Source of the DNA: Sinisalibacter lacisalsi
Lineage (GTDB): Bacteria > Pseudomonadota > Alphaproteobacteria > Rhodobacterales > Rhodobacteraceae
NCBI RefSeq assembly: GCF_014640115.1
Contig: NZ_BMGI01000001.1
Span: forward strand, 1,109,733-1,173,732
Direction of reading: 5' to 3'
Length of the DNA stretch: 64,000 nucleotides
Positions 18,303 to 25,714 of this stretch are shown one piece after another (positions within the stretch are counted from its first letter, which is position 1; each line of letters starts with the position of its first letter). Made by a program: the position numbers and the translations under genes. The notes beneath the pieces are model-generated. The model was not told the origin of the DNA. It saw only the letters and a program-made list of their open reading frames with translations, and ran no database searches.

Positions 18303-19547
18303 ATGTCTGTTGAGAGACCCAAATCCGCATCATCGACACCGCCGCACCGGGCCACGCCGCCCGGCTGGTTCTCGATGCTCGATCGCGGCGCGCTCCAGAC
18401 GCTGCTGCTGGGCATCGTTGCCGGTGCGGTCATGCTCGCGGCGCTGAACGCATCCAGCCTGATCGCGATACCCGCGGTGCTGGCCCTGCTCTGCGCCATT
18501 GCCCTCGCGCCCACCGTGCGATGGCTGGAGCGCACCGGAGCCCCCGCATCGCTCTGCGCCGGCCTGGTTGTCGGCGGTCTGCTCGTCGGTGTGGCGTTCA
18601 CCGCGTATTCGCTTGCGCCCTCTGCCGAGGCCCTGAGCGACCGCGCGCCGCAGATCCTGCGCGATGTGGAAGGGCGGGCCCGCCAGATCCTCTCCGAGCT
18701 TTCACCGTCGCCAGTAGACGGCTCCGCAACCACGCCTTCGACAGAGCCAGAGAACGCTTTGCCGACAGCAGAAACCGCCCAGCAAGCGCCGGGCAAGGTC
18801 GATGACGCCGACGACACCGCGGATGACGATGCCGTCGACAAGCTGGTGGAGGGCGGCCAGAATATGCTCACCGACCTGGCGATCAGTGCGCCAGGCGTTG
18901 CCCTGGGGGCGGTTTTCTGGGCCATGCTGACCTTCTACATGCTGCGCGACAGGGTGATGCTGGCCCGCTGGGGCATGTCGATGGTCCCGGGATCTTCAGC
19001 GCGGCGGGCGGTCGGTCGGGCCATGCGCGACGTGCGCACGGACGTTGCGCGCTACCTGCTGGCGATCACCGCCGTGAATCTGGGGCTCGGGGTCTGCGTT
19101 GCCATTGCGTTCCAGCTGCTTGGCGTGGCGAACGCCCCGCTCTGGGGTGTCGCGGCGTCGCTCCTGAACTTCATGCCCTTCATCGGCATGGCGATCCTGG
19201 CGCTGGTTACGCTTGGTGTAGGGATCGCCTCATTCGATGACCCGATCGTCGCCTTTGCGCCTTTCGCCGTTGTCGTTGCGCTGAACACGATCGAAGGCCA
19301 CATCGTCACACCGACGGTCGTCGGCGCGCGCATCCGCATCGCCCCGATCGCCGTCTTCGTGACGATCGCCTTCGGGGCGTGGCTCTGGGGGGCTGCCGGC
19401 GCGCTCGTCGCGACGCCGGCCCTGATCGTGGTGGTGGCCTTCGTTCGGCGGCTCAACGCCGCCGTGCACCCGTCACTCCCGCCGCGCCAGCAGGAAGGCC
19501 GCGAGGAACGCGGCCAACGGGGCAAGCGGGGCCAGTGGCCGGGCTGA
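18303..19547 (+). CDS. AI-2E family transporter (PerM-like)
   Basis: About 414 residues of an inner-membrane protein. Early helices (LLLGIVAGAVMLAALNASSL and AVLALLCAIALAPTVRWLERTG) precede a soluble loop rich in Glu and Asp (residues about 125-190). The conserved C-terminal half contains LNFMPFIGMAILALVTLGVG and the family signature EGHIVTPTVVGARIRIAPIAVFVTIAFGAWLWG. AI-2E family members include TqsA exporters and Na+/H+ antiporters, so the substrate is uncertain. The ATG at 18261 would add 14 residues. A run of KR/Gln residues ends the protein. Confidence 0.88.
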   Translation: MSVERPKSASSTPPHRATPPGWFSMLDRGALQTLLLGIVAGAVMLAALNASSLIAIPAVLALLCAIALAPTVRWLERTGAPASLCAGLVVGGLLVGVAFTAYSLAPSAEALSDRAPQILRDVEGRARQILSELSPSPVDGSATTPSTEPENALPTAETAQQAPGKVDDADDTADDDAVDKLVEGGQNMLTDLAISAPGVALGAVFWAMLTFYMLRDRVMLARWGMSMVPGSSARRAVGRAMRDVRTDVARYLLAITAVNLGLGVCVAIAFQLLGVANAPLWGVAASLLNFMPFIGMAILALVTLGVGIASFDDPIVAFAPFAVVVALNTIEGHIVTPTVVGARIRIAPIAVFVTIAFGAWLWGAAGALVATPALIVVVAFVRRLNAAVHPSLPPRQQEGREERGQRGKRGQWPG

Positions 19548-19868
19548 ACGGGTGAGCGCGGACACCAAGGCGATGTCGGCGGCGGCGCGGTTTCGCGCCG
19601 CGGCGATCTTCGCTGCCTTGCGGGCTGCAAGAGTCCGCCCGACAAGGAACACCGCCACGGCAAGCACCGCGAAGAACGCGGCAAGCACAAGCGCCGCGGT
19701 CTGAAAGCCGAACGCGGCGGTGAGCGCGGCGAACGCCGCCGCGACAAGAAAGGCCACGGCCACCACCGCGAGCGCCAATGTGGCGACCGCTGTCGCGACC
19801 CGCCCCGCCGCATCGCCAAGATGCGCGGCGAGGAGATCGCGAAGCGGAGCGAAAAGCGGCAGTGCCAT
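19473..19868 (-). CDS. YqjE/holin-superfamily membrane protein
   Basis: A 131-residue alanine-rich protein with two long transmembrane helices (VATLALAVVAVAFLVAAAFAALTAAFGF and ALVLAAFFAVLAVAVFLVG) and a basic cytosolic tail, the pattern of the phage-holin-3/YqjE superfamily. It lies 5 bases after the DUF883 gene, reproducing the yqjD-yqjE order of enterobacteria. Its 3' end overlaps the end of the AI-2E gene on the other strand by about 75 bases. The ATG at 19868 is used; the longer frame to 20171 is a shadow of the DUF883 gene. Confidence 0.75.
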   Translation of the reverse strand: MALPLFAPLRDLLAAHLGDAAGRVATAVATLALAVVAVAFLVAAAFAALTAAFGFQTAALVLAAFFAVLAVAVFLVGRTLAARKAAKIAAARNRAAADIALVSALTRSARPLAPLAPLAAFLAAFLLARRE

Positions 19869-19873
19869 CAATA

Positions 19874-20143
19874 TCAGCCTTTCCGCGCCATCAGGCCGAG
19901 CAGAAGCCCGACACCTGCGGCAATTCCGACAGCGGTCAGCGGATGCGCGATCACCGCGTTGGTGGCCGTTGCCTGTGCGTCGCGACGGGTCTGGCTGATC
20001 TGCTGCCCGGCCACGTCGATTCCTTCGGACATGTCGTTCCTGACCGTCTTGGCGAGCTTCACAAGATCTGCCCGCAGATCCTCGATCTGCTGGCTGAGAT
20101 CGTCGGCAGCGTCTTTCGTGGTCGATTTCACGGTGGCGTTCAT
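19874..20143 (-). CDS. DUF883 family protein (ElaB/YqjD-like)
   Basis: An 89-residue protein with a heptad-rich N-terminal helix (DDLSQQIEDLRADLVKLAKTV) and a C-terminal membrane anchor (HPLTAVGIAAGVGLLLGLMARKG). This is the DUF883 layout of YqjD and ElaB, stationary-phase inner-membrane proteins that bind ribosomes in E. coli. A GGAGAAAC ribosome-binding site precedes the start. It is paired with the YqjE-like gene. Confidence 0.88.
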   Translation of the reverse strand: MNATVKSTTKDAADDLSQQIEDLRADLVKLAKTVRNDMSEGIDVAGQQISQTRRDAQATATNAVIAHPLTAVGIAAGVGLLLGLMARKG

Positions 20144-20276
20144 CTTGTTTCTCCAGAGAATGGTCCGTCACCCCGGATCGTGCCGGGGCTCACATCGACC
20201 CTCGCCAATCTCGATCGACTGGCGCTGGCCGTCACGTATAAGGTTGCCGCTCGGCGGATGGCCGTGGGCGCCATGC

Positions 20277-20351
20277 TCAACGCAGGCCGAAGAAGCCCAG
20301 AATTAACAGCACGATCACGACGAGTCCGACGATGTAGATGATCCGGTTCAT
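20277..20351 (-). CDS. 24-residue single-helix membrane peptide
   Basis: MNRIIYIVGLVVIVLLILGF followed by FGLR: a single transmembrane helix. A near-ideal GGGGGAAACT ribosome-binding site sits just upstream, and a candidate ECF promoter lies about 78 bases further up. It is too short for standard ORF calling. Similar tiny peptides with an MNRI-x-YIVG start recur in alphaproteobacteria as far as I recall. Probably a stress-induced membrane small protein. Confidence 0.65.
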   Translation of the reverse strand: MNRIIYIVGLVVIVLLILGFFGLR

Positions 20352-20428
20352 AGTTTCCCCCTTTTCTGGATGGTCGGCATATGGCCGTCCACCGGTTCAA
20401 GACTAGCGATTTTCAGGCTAATCGCCAC

Positions 20429-20454
20429 AACATGGATCAGCATCCGGGCGTTCC
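20429..20454 (-). promoter_or_regulatory. Candidate EcfG-type (general stress) promoter
   Basis: On the minus strand GGAAC at 20454-20450 is followed after 17 bases by TGTT. This resembles the alphaproteobacterial EcfG consensus GGAAC-N16/17-CGTT, with one mismatch in the -10 element. It would drive the 24-residue peptide and possibly the DUF883 pair beyond it. Confidence 0.35.
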
Positions 20455-20512
20455 GCGACAGGCGTGAAAGACGCGCGCTGCCGCGAAAAGCCCGGAGCCG
20501 GTCCGGTTGGGT

Positions 20513-22519
20513 TTACCGCACCAGCGGCGTGATCCGGCGCACGGAAACACGACGGTTGAGACGTTCGGCCTCCAAGGTCGGGATCCTCAGGAAGCTTTCG
20601 CCATAGCCTTGCACGATCATGTTCTCCGTCGGCACCCGGAAATACTCGCTCAGCGCGAGCGCAACGGACTCGGCCCGCCGATCCGACAGCAGGAGGTTGT
20701 AGCCCGCGTCGCCGACCGCGTCGGTGTGGCCCTCGATGAGGAACAACTCGGTCGGATCGTCGCGGATGAGTTCACGCATCAGCTGGCCCATCTGCTGAAG
20801 CTGCTCGGCCTGCGAAGGCTGGACGGCGGCGGAGTTCGTGGCAAAGGTGATTGCCTCGAGGTTGATCTCGGGCGCCAGCTCGCGCACTTCGACAATATCC
20901 CGCACCTGGCGCAGGCTGAAACTGCGCCCGAAGTCGCGCTGATCGGCTGCCAACAGCGCCAGTCGCAGGCTTTCGCGATCGTTCGCCGCGCGGTAATCGT
21001 AGTCGTCGTAATTCGGCTCGGGCAGGTTGCGCACGACCACGGGTTCGAAGCTCCGGGTGTCGTCGATCAACAGGTATTCGGTCCCGTCCGGTTCGATGCG
21101 GATACGGCGCAGTGCACGACCGGTAGAATCGCGAATGGTGATGATCCGCGTGCCATCGTCACGGGTGACGGTGGTGCGGGTCGAGCCATCAGTGAAGCGT
21201 TCGGTGCGCACTTCCGAGCCCGGCTGGCGCAGAAGCGCGTCGTCGTCCTTGAGCACCCGGTAGGTTCCGTCATCTTCGAGCACGACGACCCGATCACCGG
21301 TGTTGGCTTCCACCCTTTGGCCATTGGCCAGGATCGCGCCGACGGCTACCGCGCCGAGCACGAACAGGCCGGCCTTCTGGAGATCGGTCATTCCGCTGTC
21401 GCGTTGTTCCATCACCGTCGCGTCGGCGTCGGCTTCAGTTGATGCCTCGGCGTCGGCGTCCGCAGTCGTTTCACTGAACTCCTCGCTGCTGGAGCGGTAG
21501 GTGCGTTCGGTGACGGTCTCGGTGGTCACTTCGGTTTCCGCTTCGGCCTCGGCACCAGTCTCGGCCCCGATCGCGGCGATGTCCTCACCGGTCAGCTCGT
21601 CTACGCAGCGGATGGTTCCGTCGGGATCGACCACTTCGGCGAGGCAATCTTCGGCGTCGGATGCGGGGCGAGGCGGCGCCGGTGTTTCGGCGGCGGTCTT
21701 GTCCTCTTGCTCGGCCTCCTCGGTGGTGTCGGCTTCTGCTTCAACTTCTGCTTCAGGGGCGGCTTTCGCGGCCTCTTCGGCTTCGGCGGCGGCCTGCGCG
21801 GCGGCATCGGCCTCGAACTCGGCTTGCGCCTCGGCATCGGCCTGAGCCTCCGCTTCGGCTTGTGCCTCCGCCTCGGCTTCCGCTTCCGCCTCGGCTTCCG
21901 CCTCCGCTTCGGCTTGCGCGGCGGCTTCCGCTTCAGCCTCGGCTTGCGCCTCCGCTTCGGCTTCAGCCTCGGCTTGCGCCTCCGCCTCAGCTTGTGCGTT
22001 GGCATCGGCGTCGCCTGCTGCTTCTGCTTCGGCGTCTTCCACCGCTTGCGCTTCCGCTTCCGACGCGGCCTGGGCCGCGGCCGCGGCTTCGGCCTTGAGC
22101 CGTGCGACGGTGTCGGCCGCCGTCGCCGCCTTCACTTCGGCTTCGGCCGCGACCCGCGCCAATTCCGCGGCCTCGGCTTCGGCCTCGGCTTTTGCCGCGT
22201 CATCGGCCTCGGTCGCAGCTTGCGCAGCGGCATCGGCGTCGCTCGCGGCTTGTGCGGCGGCTTCAGACGCCGCCCGCGCTTCCGCCTCGGCGGCGGCCAG
22301 GAGTTCCTCGATGTGGCGTTCGCAGGCGAGCGCGTCGAGGATCATGGCCTCGGCGCAGATTTCCTCGAATGAGCGGGGGTCGGATGTATCAAGCCGGATT
22401 CCCTCTCCTGTGATCGTGCCCTCCCCGGCGATGGTGGATTGCGTTATCGCGGGAAGCGGCTGCAAGAGCGAGAGCGCGGCAAAGATTGCAGTTGTTGTCT
22501 TCAGAGATTTCGAACTCAT
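20513..22519 (-). CDS. OmpA-family protein with long Ala/Glu/Gln repeat region
   Basis: A 668-residue exported protein. The signal peptide (MSSKSLKTTTAIFAALSLLQ) is followed at residues about 80-270 by an extreme low-complexity Ala/Glu/Asp/Gln stretch, predicted to be a long helix or coiled coil. An acidic Thr/Ser-rich linker follows, and then a hydrophobic helix (MTDLQKAGLFVLGAVAVGAILA) near residue 380. The C-terminal OmpA domain has EAITFATNSAAVQPSQ and LIEGHTDAVGDAGYNLLLSDRRAESVALAL. The OmpA domain should bind peptidoglycan, and the long helix could span the periplasm. The internal hydrophobic helix is unusual and could be a second membrane anchor. Confidence 0.88.
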   Translation of the reverse strand: MSSKSLKTTTAIFAALSLLQPLPAITQSTIAGEGTITGEGIRLDTSDPRSFEEICAEAMILDALACERHIEELLAAAEAEARAASEAAAQAASDADAAAQAATEADDAAKAEAEAEAAELARVAAEAEVKAATAADTVARLKAEAAAAAQAASEAEAQAVEDAEAEAAGDADANAQAEAEAQAEAEAEAEAQAEAEAEAAAQAEAEAEAEAEAEAEAEAQAEAEAQADAEAQAEFEADAAAQAAAEAEEAAKAAPEAEVEAEADTTEEAEQEDKTAAETPAPPRPASDAEDCLAEVVDPDGTIRCVDELTGEDIAAIGAETGAEAEAETEVTTETVTERTYRSSSEEFSETTADADAEASTEADADATVMEQRDSGMTDLQKAGLFVLGAVAVGAILANGQRVEANTGDRVVVLEDDGTYRVLKDDDALLRQPGSEVRTERFTDGSTRTTVTRDDGTRIITIRDSTGRALRRIRIEPDGTEYLLIDDTRSFEPVVVRNLPEPNYDDYDYRAANDRESLRLALLAADQRDFGRSFSLRQVRDIVEVRELAPEINLEAITFATNSAAVQPSQAEQLQQMGQLMRELIRDDPTELFLIEGHTDAVGDAGYNLLLSDRRAESVALALSEYFRVPTENMIVQGYGESFLRIPTLEAERLNRRVSVRRITPLVR
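21790..22000 (-). repeat. Degenerate tandem repeat encoding (AEAEAQ)n
   Basis: The coding strand repeats GAAGCGGAGGC-like units that specify alternating Ala and Glu with periodic Gln. The unit count could vary between strains through slippage or recombination. It lies entirely inside the OmpA-family gene. Confidence 0.75.
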
Positions 22520-22900
22520 TTCGTCACCTTTTCTAGGTTAACGCGGTTCGCCCGGCATCCCCCAGTCTCGATCACACAGGGGAGGGGCAACCGCTGAACC
22601 AAAACCGGCGCTTCGATGAGTCCTGATATTAACAGAATTTGCGCGACGGGTCTTGGATTCTCCATGATCAAAATAGGCGGAGATGATATTCTCGAGACTG
22701 ATCCAGGTTTGCCTCCCGCATTTTTGCCGGGAGCGGGAAAGGGGCCGGGTGCCATTCGGGGCGCACTGATCCAGGTAAGTGCGTCGGGCCGGGGACCGAT
22801 TATGGTCAAACTCGCCTTTCGCGAACGGTGTCTGGTCAGGGCCTTGGATGGCTCCGGCCAGTGCAGGACCGACAGGCCACAACCGAATGGAAAATGAAAC
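22520..22900. other. Divergent intergenic region
   Basis: About 380 bases separate the minus-strand OmpA gene from the plus-strand DUF3185 gene. Frames here read like shadows with no family signal, and I see no RNA gene. It must hold promoters for both sides. Confidence 0.5.
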
Positions 22901-23113
22901 ATGACCCAGACAAATACCCTCGGCTTCGTCGCCTTGGCGGTCGGCGTCGCGCTGCTCTTTTTCGGCTGGCAGTCATCGAATGCGCCGGTCGATCAGATGT
23001 CGGAGGCGCTGACCGGTCGCTTTACCGGTACCACGATGTGGTATATAATCGGGGGATTGATCGGCGTCGTCACAGGTGCCGCGCTGCTGTTGCGGGGCTA
23101 CTCCCGCAGGTGA
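22901..23113 (+). CDS. DUF3185 family small membrane protein
   Basis: A 70-residue protein with two helices (LGFVALAVGVALLFFGWQSS and YIIGGLIGVVTGAALLLRGYSRR) separated by APVDQMSEALTGRFTGTTMW. This is the DUF3185 pattern. It is found with other stress membrane proteins. The role is unknown. Confidence 0.85.
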   Translation: MTQTNTLGFVALAVGVALLFFGWQSSNAPVDQMSEALTGRFTGTTMWYIIGGLIGVVTGAALLLRGYSRR

Positions 23114-23219
23114 TCTCCTGTCGACCACGCTTCTTGCACGTTTGGACACGGTCCGGGCGCTTTCACGATATATGGGCCGGCTTCGGTCCGACTGAACTCT
23201 TCATCCAGGGAACACTTAC

Positions 23220-23402
23220 ATGTCACTCATCAATCTGATCATCACACTGGTCGTCGTTGGCGTCGGTCTCTGGGCGATCAACACCTATATCCCGATGGAT
23301 CGAAAGATTAAGTCGATCCTGAACGTGGTCGTCGTGATCCTCGTCGTCCTCTGGCTGTTGCGTGGCTTCGGGGTGCTGAACTCGCTCAACATCGGGATGT
23401 GA
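23220..23402 (+). CDS. Thivi_2564 family small membrane protein
   Basis: A 60-residue protein. A first helix (LINLIITLVVVGVGLWAINTYIP), the conserved MDRKIKSILNVVV turn and a second helix ending in LLRGFGVL match the Thivi_2564 membrane family. A CAGGGAACAC segment precedes the ATG. It follows the DUF3185 gene by about 100 bases on the same strand. Confidence 0.82.
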   Translation: MSLINLIITLVVVGVGLWAINTYIPMDRKIKSILNVVVVILVVLWLLRGFGVLNSLNIGM

Positions 23403-23517
23403 CGCGATCGGGCACTCGGTGTTGTCGTGCAGCGGGAATGGTGTTTGTTGCCGCTGAAGCGGCGTCATTGTCGCGCCACGGGCGAATGCGCATCGAGGCA
23501 GCGGAAGGGAATTTGAC

Positions 23518-24333
23518 ATGCGCGTAAGCATCGGGTGCCGCTTTCAATTCAACTTCCCCCAGCCCACGCCGTTGATCGCGATGCTCAACGTGCACTACTC
23601 GCGCTTCGGCGATCTGGAGCGGGCCGACTACCTCGTGACCTCGCCCAGCGTGGCGCTCGAAAGCTACCGCGACGGTTTCGGAAACTGGTGCACGCGGATG
23701 GTGGCGCCTGCTGGCGACTTCACGATCTCGTCTGATGGCGTGTTCCGGGATGGGGGCGAACCGGATCCCGTTTCGCCCGGTGCGGCTCAGCACGAGGTGC
23801 AGGACCTGCCGTTCGAGACACTCGTCTTTCTCCTCGGCAGCCGCTACTGCGACACGGATCTGCTTTCGGACGAGGCGTGGCGACTGTTCGAGAAAACCGA
23901 GCCGGGATGGGCGCGGGTGCAGGCGATTTGCGATTTCGTCCACGACAGCGTGACCTTTGACTACATGAAGGCGAGCGCCACGCGCACCGCGTCCCAAACC
24001 CTCGCCGAGCGGCATGGCGTCTGCCGCGACTTCGCACATCTGGCGATCACGTTCTGCCGCTGCGTGAACATCCCGGCCCGCTACTGCACCGGCTATCTCA
24101 GCGATATCGGCGAACCGGAACCCCATCCGCCCGGCGATTTCGCGGCCTGGATCGAGGTGTTCCTCGACAACCGATGGTGGGTCTTCGATCCGCGCAACAA
24201 CACGCGGCGAACCGCCAGGATCCTCGTTGCGCGTGGACGGGACGCGGCGGATGTTCCGCTGACGCAAACCTTCGGCCCAGCCACCTTGACGGATTTCCGG
24301 GTCTGGACCGTCGAGGCGGAAGAAGACCCTTAG
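23518..24333 (+). CDS. Transglutaminase-like family protein
   Basis: A 271-residue cytosolic protein. An N-terminal beta domain (residues 1-130) is followed by a transglutaminase-like core. The nucleophile Cys sits in RHGVCRDFAHLAITFCR, followed by ARYCTGYLSD and GDFAAWIEVFLDNRWWVFDPRNN. The Asp of FDPR fits the catalytic acid. The position normally holding the catalytic His (HAW) is Ala (AAW), so either the triad differs in this subfamily or the protein is not a classical enzyme. The ATG at 23518 follows GGAAGGGAATTTGAC. It is followed by a hairpin. Confidence 0.85.
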   Translation: MRVSIGCRFQFNFPQPTPLIAMLNVHYSRFGDLERADYLVTSPSVALESYRDGFGNWCTRMVAPAGDFTISSDGVFRDGGEPDPVSPGAAQHEVQDLPFETLVFLLGSRYCDTDLLSDEAWRLFEKTEPGWARVQAICDFVHDSVTFDYMKASATRTASQTLAERHGVCRDFAHLAITFCRCVNIPARYCTGYLSDIGEPEPHPPGDFAAWIEVFLDNRWWVFDPRNNTRRTARILVARGRDAADVPLTQTFGPATLTDFRVWTVEAEEDP

Positions 24334-24350
24334 GGCGCAGCGCCCGAGGG
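24327..24350 (+). terminator. Hairpin at the end of the transglutaminase gene
   Basis: CCCTT/GAGGG and GGGCG/CGCCC stems with a CAG loop and one bulged A overlap the TAG stop codon. No T-run follows, so the terminator role is tentative. Confidence 0.4.
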
Positions 24351-24578
24351 TCGTATTCGATCGCCCGGACCCCCATATCAATAAGGTACAGGCCGGGTCA
24401 TCCGTCCTTTTGCGGCGATCGGTTGAGGCATCTCGCCTTCCGATCATGTGACGCGGGCCCGTACGGCTCCGGTGTGTGAAGCCATCACGCCCGGCGCCGA
24501 CTTTCATTCACGGCGAAGACTGCATCCGTTGCGCTCCGCGTATCGGGCGGCTCGCTCTTGCCCCGGGGGGATCACGAA

Positions 24579-25070
24579 TTGACATCCACAATCAAGACAA
24601 GGGCCATCTTTGCCCAGTCTTTCGAACTCGCAGGCTTCGACGAGACGCTCCCCGCCGGGGAGTACGAGATCGAGACCGACCTTCTGGAGCTCCCCGACCG
24701 GATCGAGCCGGGCGACTGGACCTCGTCGGTTCGCGTGCGCCTTCACCCAAGGGCTTCGCACCCCGGCCTGGCCCGGACACTGACCGTTCCCCTCGCCGAT
24801 CTGGAACAGGCGGTTGCCAGAGACAAGCTGACTGGAAAGACGCTCACGGATTTCTTCCTCGAGGAGATGCTGGCCGATCCGATGATCCGCCTCTTCATGC
24901 GCGCCGATGGCGTCGACGAGGCCGAGATCCGCGAGCTCTACGTGGGCCGGACCGGCAAGCAGACCGGCGTTGACGACAGGACGACCGGGCAAGGGGAAAC
25001 GACGTCCGGCGGTCGAGCCCCTGCGCGAACACCCGCCCCGCCGGTTTCGCGCCCGGAGATCGGCGAATGA
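24579..25070 (+). CDS. Conserved-looking hypothetical protein
   Basis: A 163-residue soluble protein starting TSTIKTRAIFAQSFELAGFD, then LPAGEYEIETDLLELPDRI and a helical LTDFFLEEMLADPMIRLFMRADG. The C-terminus is Pro/Thr/Gly-rich and likely disordered. I prefer the TTG at 24579, because a GGGGGGAT purine tract lies about 5 bases upstream; an in-frame TTG at 24558 is less well placed. The AGxFDETLPAGEYEIET pattern recurs in alphaproteobacterial hypothetical proteins, but I know no function. Confidence 0.65.
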   Translation: MTSTIKTRAIFAQSFELAGFDETLPAGEYEIETDLLELPDRIEPGDWTSSVRVRLHPRASHPGLARTLTVPLADLEQAVARDKLTGKTLTDFFLEEMLADPMIRLFMRADGVDEAEIRELYVGRTGKQTGVDDRTTGQGETTSGGRAPARTPAPPVSRPEIGE

Positions 25071-25131
25071 GCGATGCGGGAAAGCGAGCCCCCGAAGGCC
25101 CGGCCCGCCCGACCAAACCCAAGGAGTGAAA

Positions 25132-25347
25132 ATGATGACAGATAGCGCGGAGACGTTTCAGACGGTCGTAAAGGCGCAAGGCGATGTTGCGGCAGAACGC
25201 AGTTGCCTGCGTTGCAGGACGGTGTTTCGCAGCGAAGGGTTCGGCGAGCGCATATGCCCGCGGTGCAAGAGCACGACGTCGTGGCGCTCGGCGATTCCCG
25301 AGGGAAACGGGCAATCCCGCCGGCGCTCTTCCGGCCGATCGTCCTGA
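25132..25347 (+). CDS. Small zinc-ribbon protein (71 aa)
   Basis: ATG-ATG start at 25132/25135 directly after a perfect AAGGAG. The protein has two CxxC knuckles, SCLRCRTVF and ICPRCKSTTSW, 16-17 residues apart: a classic zinc ribbon. The Ser/Arg-rich C-terminus could bind nucleic acid. It lies about 60 bases after the hypothetical gene on the same strand and may share its transcript. Confidence 0.72.
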   Translation: MMTDSAETFQTVVKAQGDVAAERSCLRCRTVFRSEGFGERICPRCKSTTSWRSAIPEGNGQSRRRSSGRSS

Positions 25348-25714
25348 CCGACCGGGGACAAATCGCGAGTGACCTGGTGCCGGCACGCACGAACCGGTGC
25401 GTTGCCCCGATCCGCTTGATCGTGAGAGAAAAACGCCGGGTCTTCGCTCATACGAGAGGTTGGCGCCAGAAGCCCGGTGCGCCCGTGGCAGGCCCATAAC
25501 CGCGAAGAACTGCGCGGCATCCGGCCACGGTTCATGCCGACGTAGAGTGCTTGGTGGCGGCGCGCCGTTCTCCGCCAGTGGCGCGATGCGGACGCCCGGT
25601 TCGGTCTTGCTGCGCTTTTGGCCGGTTCATCGTGCGTGGTGAAGTTGGGGCAGGGGGCACGTCAACGGCCAATCATCCTGCCTCAAGGTCGGCGACCGGC
25701 GTTACCCATTCGGA
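25348..25714. other. Gap without a supported gene
   Basis: About 370 bases between the zinc-ribbon gene and the convergent YhaN-like gene. No frame reads like a known protein, and I see no clear hairpin terminator or RNA gene. Confidence 0.4.

Noticed and set aside
22516-22902. 128-codon minus-strand frame before the OmpA gene
   Set aside because: Proline/Ser-rich random-looking sequence in a promoter region, with no start signal.
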